Part shown: positions 59,865 through 64,000 of the stretch, piece after piece
How positions within the stretch are numbered: position 1 is the stretch's first letter
Layout of the letters: each line of letters begins with the position of its first letter
Assembly (NCBI GenBank): GCA_013399855.1
Contig: VXAY01004104.1
Coordinates: 1 to 64,000 of the forward strand
Source: Oxyruncus cristatus
Taxonomy: Eukaryota > Chordata > Aves > Passeriformes > Cotingidae
Length of the DNA stretch: 64,000 bases
Reading direction: 5' to 3'
Made by a program: the position numbers and the translations under genes
Notes under the pieces: model-generated
The model's database searches: none
Seen by the model: only the letters and a program-made list of their open reading frames with translations
What the model was told of the DNA's origin: nothing

Positions 59865-60175
59865 ACCTGCTGCAGCTTAGATTCCTCTTTCCATGGGTTC
59901 ACATGTCCTGTAAGGACTGCTCCAGTGTTGGATTCCCACAGGATCACAGCCTTCTTTTGACATCCACTTGCTCTGGTGTAGGGTCCTCCACGGGCTGCAG
60001 GTAGATCTCTGCTCCAGAGTGGACCTCCATGGACTGCAAGGGGGACAGCCTGCTTCACCATGGTCTGCACCATGGGCTACACTGGCACATGGAGCACCTC
60101 CTCCCCATCTTTCTTCTCTGACCTTGTTGTCTGCTGGGTTGTTTCTCTCACATGCTTACTCCTAAAACCCGGGAA
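59865..60175 (-). mobile_element. Fragment of the long ERV LTR family seen at 13.5 kb
   Basis: The plus strand contains TTCCATGGGTTCACATGTCC near 59888, ACTGCTCCAGTGTTGGATTC near 59917, TCCACGGGCTGCAGGTAGAT near 59986, TGGACCTCCATGGACTGCAA near 60020, TTGTTGTCTGCTGGGTTG near 60124 and TTTCTCTCACATGCTTACTC near 60143, the same ordered blocks as at 13.75-14.03 kb (compare TTGTTGTCTGCAGAAC and TTTCTCTCACATTTTC there). Only the central part of the LTR survives. The 97-codon frame on the minus strand comes from its GC-rich near-repeats and is not a gene. Confidence 0.75.
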
Positions 60176-63100
60176 GAATTTCAACTAATACTCTGAAATC
60201 AATCAACAGAAACAAATTACTTTAAATTTGGCTTCCTTAGGTTTCAGTTGTTCCAGAGAACTACTTATTTTTTATTTGATTTTTATAGATTTTTCTTTTT
60301 CTGGCAAATGTTTTGTACCGTTAAAAGAAAATCTAATATTTATTGGTTTATTATTATTATCACTTTCAGATTCTTAAAAATCCAGTTTTAGAAGGGAGTT
60401 TAACATACTTTGTGTCAAAGGTTTGAATTTGAATTTTTCCCATTAGTACTATCGAATGAACTTAGTAAAGTTAATAGCAAATGAGGAGCTTTACCGAGAT
60501 GAAAGTAGCAGTTATATGGACTTGTACAGTAATGAAGAACATCTGCATGTAACCATTTCCAGCTTTCTTCAGGTTTCAATAAACTCTACTTGTATATACA
60601 CACAAAATATATATCCCAACTTTGACATGAAGCAGAACTAACTTGAAAATTGTCGGCTACACTTGATCTTTTTTGTCACTTGTTGTGTAATATATCAAAC
60701 ATCAAACTCCTGTTGTGTGCAAACGTCAGTGTCTCCACTGTCTGTAGTCAACTGGTTGCAGCAAAAACATAATTTCCTAAACAAAATGACCAAGGTTTCT
60801 CAGAAACCCCAGTTAGTAAAACATACAGCAGCTTTCCTTTTTAATAAAATTAAACAATGTGAATATGCTGTACCAACTCTTTTTATCTTTCACAAGTTCA
60901 TCTCTTCAGCTTTTTTTTTTTTTCCCCAGGGAAAAAAAGAATCAAACCTTCAGCTTCTAGGTATATTTGTTTTCAAAAATATACATTGAAGGTAAAAAAT
61001 TTTCTATATTCTTAGTATTAGGGTCTCACAACCTGAGACAATCACTGTTGCACTACATCAGATTATGTATATTGAATGAGGATCCTTCCTTCTGTGATTT
61101 AAAATAGCTTATTTGTATTTTTTAAATTGAAAAATAACCTAGTTTTAATTTTAAAATAATTTTTCCTATGTTGTTTTTGTTTGTTTGTTTGTTTCGGGTT
61201 TTGGTTTTCTTTTGTTTTCTTTTTAGAAAAAAAAAAAAGGATGTTGTGTCAAAATTACTTTTTATATTTTTCTGCAAAAGTTGTCCTACTTCTGACCCAT
61301 TCATTTTTTTAGATTTCTTTTTGTCCTGTAAACCTGATATGATATTTCAACCTCATTTTGCTACAGCCATATGTTAGAGGACTTGCTAATTTTTCAGCAA
61401 AGGCTACAAATTTCTTCCTAAAGGACAATTTTGTTCGACAATAATAACAGCAAAGAATATTATTTGTCAGAAAAGGATTTTGGAAGCCATCCCACTAGCT
61501 CAAGAAGATCCATCAGGTAGGAAGAGAAATAGGTTCTCCATATACCTGAAGTAGCAACTTATACTTCTCCCAGTGAAAAATCGATTTTTCTTTACCTTAG
61601 GACATTAGTTATAGCCTTATTAATAGTAAAAAACCCACAGTAAAACAAACCAACTAAACAAAAAAAAAAAAAAACAAGCACTAAAAAAACCCCAAACCAA
61701 CCAACCAACCAAGCTTTTTTTTTTGTCCCTTGAGACTGAGCAACAACTTGTTTAATTCAAAAACAATTTGCAGACTCCCTACTGTCAGAACAAAGGAATT
61801 ATTAAATTCTGGAGAAGAAAAATACAGGTTAATTAATGAAAAGAAATAAGTACTCAATGCTCACTCCATCTTTCCAGTCCTTGTTATTTTACTCTTTTCA
61901 AACTGTATTAGTTGTACTTGCATGATCTTACACCTAAGATATAAAAGTTTCAGTTTGCTTTACAATACCATTCTTGATTCAAACACTACTGGATGAAATT
62001 AGAAACTTTAAAGGGTTTTTCTAGTGTTCTGATTTTTTTTTTTTTTTGTCCAGAGTTTATTTGAGGGAAATGGCCATATTCACAGCATACTGATCACCAG
62101 AAGCCATACTCATTTTGCTAAATATTCATGACAAATGTGCCATATTTCATATTTTTAAACTTTTCTGTTTTCAGAACTAAAATACTTCTCAGGCATATTC
62201 TTTTAAGATGGTTTAAAATGTCTGATTGCTGAAGGCAAGCCCAAAGTATACAGCAGACATTTTTTCCTTCTCCAAGGATATTGTTCAAAAACACACTATA
62301 AAGCAAACCAGACAATTTTCCCTGACAATTCCACTGACAGTGAACTTTACAGAGTCTTATAAAAGCTAGCAGAGACTTTTTCTAATAGCATATGTATATG
62401 AAAGAGTTTTATTGGGAAAAGTGGGGAGAAGGCAGTACTAAAAGATAACAGCTGCCAAATAATTGTATTTCTCACCTGTTTTAGGCAACTGCCTGCCTTT
62501 CCATTTGTTTGTCAATACAGAGTAAGATCACTTAAGACAAAAAAATCAGATTTTCTGTAAAAGAATATGCTTGGAGATCCAGCATTCTTATCACTAATGA
62601 GTTCTGTGTGATGTGGCAGTTAAGACTTTACTATTATGAACTCTCTATTCCTTTCTATAAGATGCTTACACATAATTATAAAACAGATTTTTTTCCTTGA
62701 TGCAAATAAGTCAGTTTTAAACCCTTGAATTCTTAGATAATCAAGAGCTGGAAACAGATTCAAATTCAGACACTCAAACCAGGTTCTCCATAGGACAGAT
62801 CCCAAATAAAAATTAGGTTTTAAATTGGTTAGACTCACATTACAATCAATAGTTATTAATTACAATGTAGTCAATACACTGGAGTTTAGTGAGCTCTTCA
62901 GATGACACAAGGAAAGTTTTTTGTTCGTTATTTAATATCTGAAAAGGTGGGCAGTTCTTTACATTCTGGATGTGATTCAGTTAATACTCCTCCTGGCCCT
63001 CAGCTGCCATTCTAGTAATAAGTAAGTTCTACATTGGATCGGAGATCTTACCTGTTAGACTCATGTGCATGTTTTGGGTATATCAGAAAATACCAGATTC

Positions 63101-64000
63101 TTATACTGAATCCTTAGTCTCTGCTTAAACCTAAATCATCGAAGTGAACCCAAACCAAAAGCATCCAGACTATAGAGCTTCAGCTGCATCTACAGCTAAA
63201 TTCAATCTCCATACAGCCATCATTCCAATGCATTAAAACCAGTTCATTTGAACTGAGGGCTAAATTCAAAGAATTACTGGCATTAATATTGAGGTGAATT
63301 TCACTGGGCTCTAGATATCTTAAATACAGAAATCTATCTTTGAAACTAGTTGTTTGAAGTCCCTTTATAGACAAGGCAGAATAACAAGTGACTTTAGAAA
63401 AATAGTGCATGGTCCCAAGTGAATGTGTAAAAAACATATGGTTTCTTTCCCAGCACTGATTATGAACAGAATTTAACTAATTTGGGTTGAATGCACTTTT
63501 TCATACACATTAGGTGAGATTAATCTGCAAAATCTTTACAGACTAGAGATGTTATATTTAAGCTGTTGGTTTAACATTTTTTAAGATCTGTGATAACAAG
63601 ATCACTATGTTCACATAATTGAGAATCACGCAGTTCTGGAGTTTTAAAAACATCAACTAACAGGGAAGCAACAGGTGAAGAAATGTGTATAGCAGTTTAC
63701 AGGCACTGCTTAGGCATCTAGTTATTATGGGAACTTCATCTGGTACTGTCAAGGAATATCACTGTGCCCAGTGCTGCAACTAGGTGAGGATAGCTACAGG
63801 AGGCTTCCAGCAAACTACGGAAGCTTCTAAGAAACTGTGTCACTTATTCCTGATCAAACACTTCTTTCAGCTTTTGTTCCACCTGAATAAAAGGAAGGAA
63901 ACACCCTTTCAGCAGTTGCTACAGAGACTGCCAGTCTACAGCGCAGTTAAAATAGTGAAGTCAACAGAAGCAGTAGTTTTCACAGAAGTACCTGAGGCCT
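60176..64000. other. Unique AT-rich interval
   Basis: No gene or recognised interspersed repeat in 3.8 kb. Open frames are at most 108 codons (60663-60989) and without family resemblance. Low-complexity tracts are at 61165-61240 (T/G then A), 61622-61724 (A/C) and 62030-62047 (poly-T). Confidence 0.5.
61622..61724. repeat. A/C-rich low-complexity tract
   Basis: CAAACCAAC units, an A15 run, a second A/C stretch with (CCAA)n, then a T9 run; about 100 bases. Confidence 0.85.

Overview
The window is nuclear DNA from a bird, almost certainly a neoavian rather than a galliform. The evidence is its repeat content. There are about fifteen fragments of CR1 (the main LINE of birds), several ending in the typical CR1 3' tail, an 8-bp unit like ATTCTATG/ATTCTGTG. 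There are also eight solo or truncated LTRs of the avian ERV type, several starting TGTCCTGG or a close variant. The sequence is AT-rich with a few GC-richer islands. I recognise no functional protein-coding gene, exon, tRNA, rRNA or CRISPR array. Every open frame above about 60 codons either lies in a repeat or shows no family resemblance, so the window is best read as a gene desert or the inside of a very large intron.

Layout. 1-3.0 kb: no recognisable element. 3.0-4.2 kb: an unusual CR1 that keeps ORF1 and the 3' tail but has lost the endonuclease/reverse transcriptase part. 5.3 kb: short CR1 ends, possibly two head to head. 8.3-11.5 kb: three solo LTRs, two of them in inverted orientation. 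13.2-19.4 kb: the densest repeat block, with two long minus-strand CR1 copies carrying decayed endonuclease and reverse transcriptase, and an ERV LTR lying between pieces of one of them. 19.74-20.00 kb: a fragment that reads as Ty3/gypsy reverse transcriptase. 20.4-21.25 kb: a CR1 end butting onto a GC-rich block of unknown origin. 23.4, 27.4 and 51.5-52.2 kb: further LTRs, the one at 27.4 kb with an intact 5-bp target duplication. 26.1, 28.4-28.8, 36.9, 42.0, 46.3-47.3, 52.2 and 58.3 kb: further LINE fragments. 55.8 kb: an (ATTTT)n microsatellite with an ambiguous base beside an odd GC-rich interruption. 56.56-56.97 kb: a fragment that reads as the C-terminal linker and GIY-YIG endonuclease of a Penelope-like element. 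59.9 kb: a second copy of the long LTR family seen at 13.5 kb.

The genes do not work together in any pathway. What the window records is layered retrotransposon history: CR1 (LINE), ERV LTRs, and two much rarer lineages for a bird, Ty3/gypsy and Penelope. Long AT-rich unique stretches contain TAATTA-rich or ATGCAAAT-bearing segments that could be conserved non-coding elements, but this cannot be shown without alignment. I found no convincing new biological system; the Penelope-like and gypsy-like relics and the internally deleted CR1 are the most informative items.
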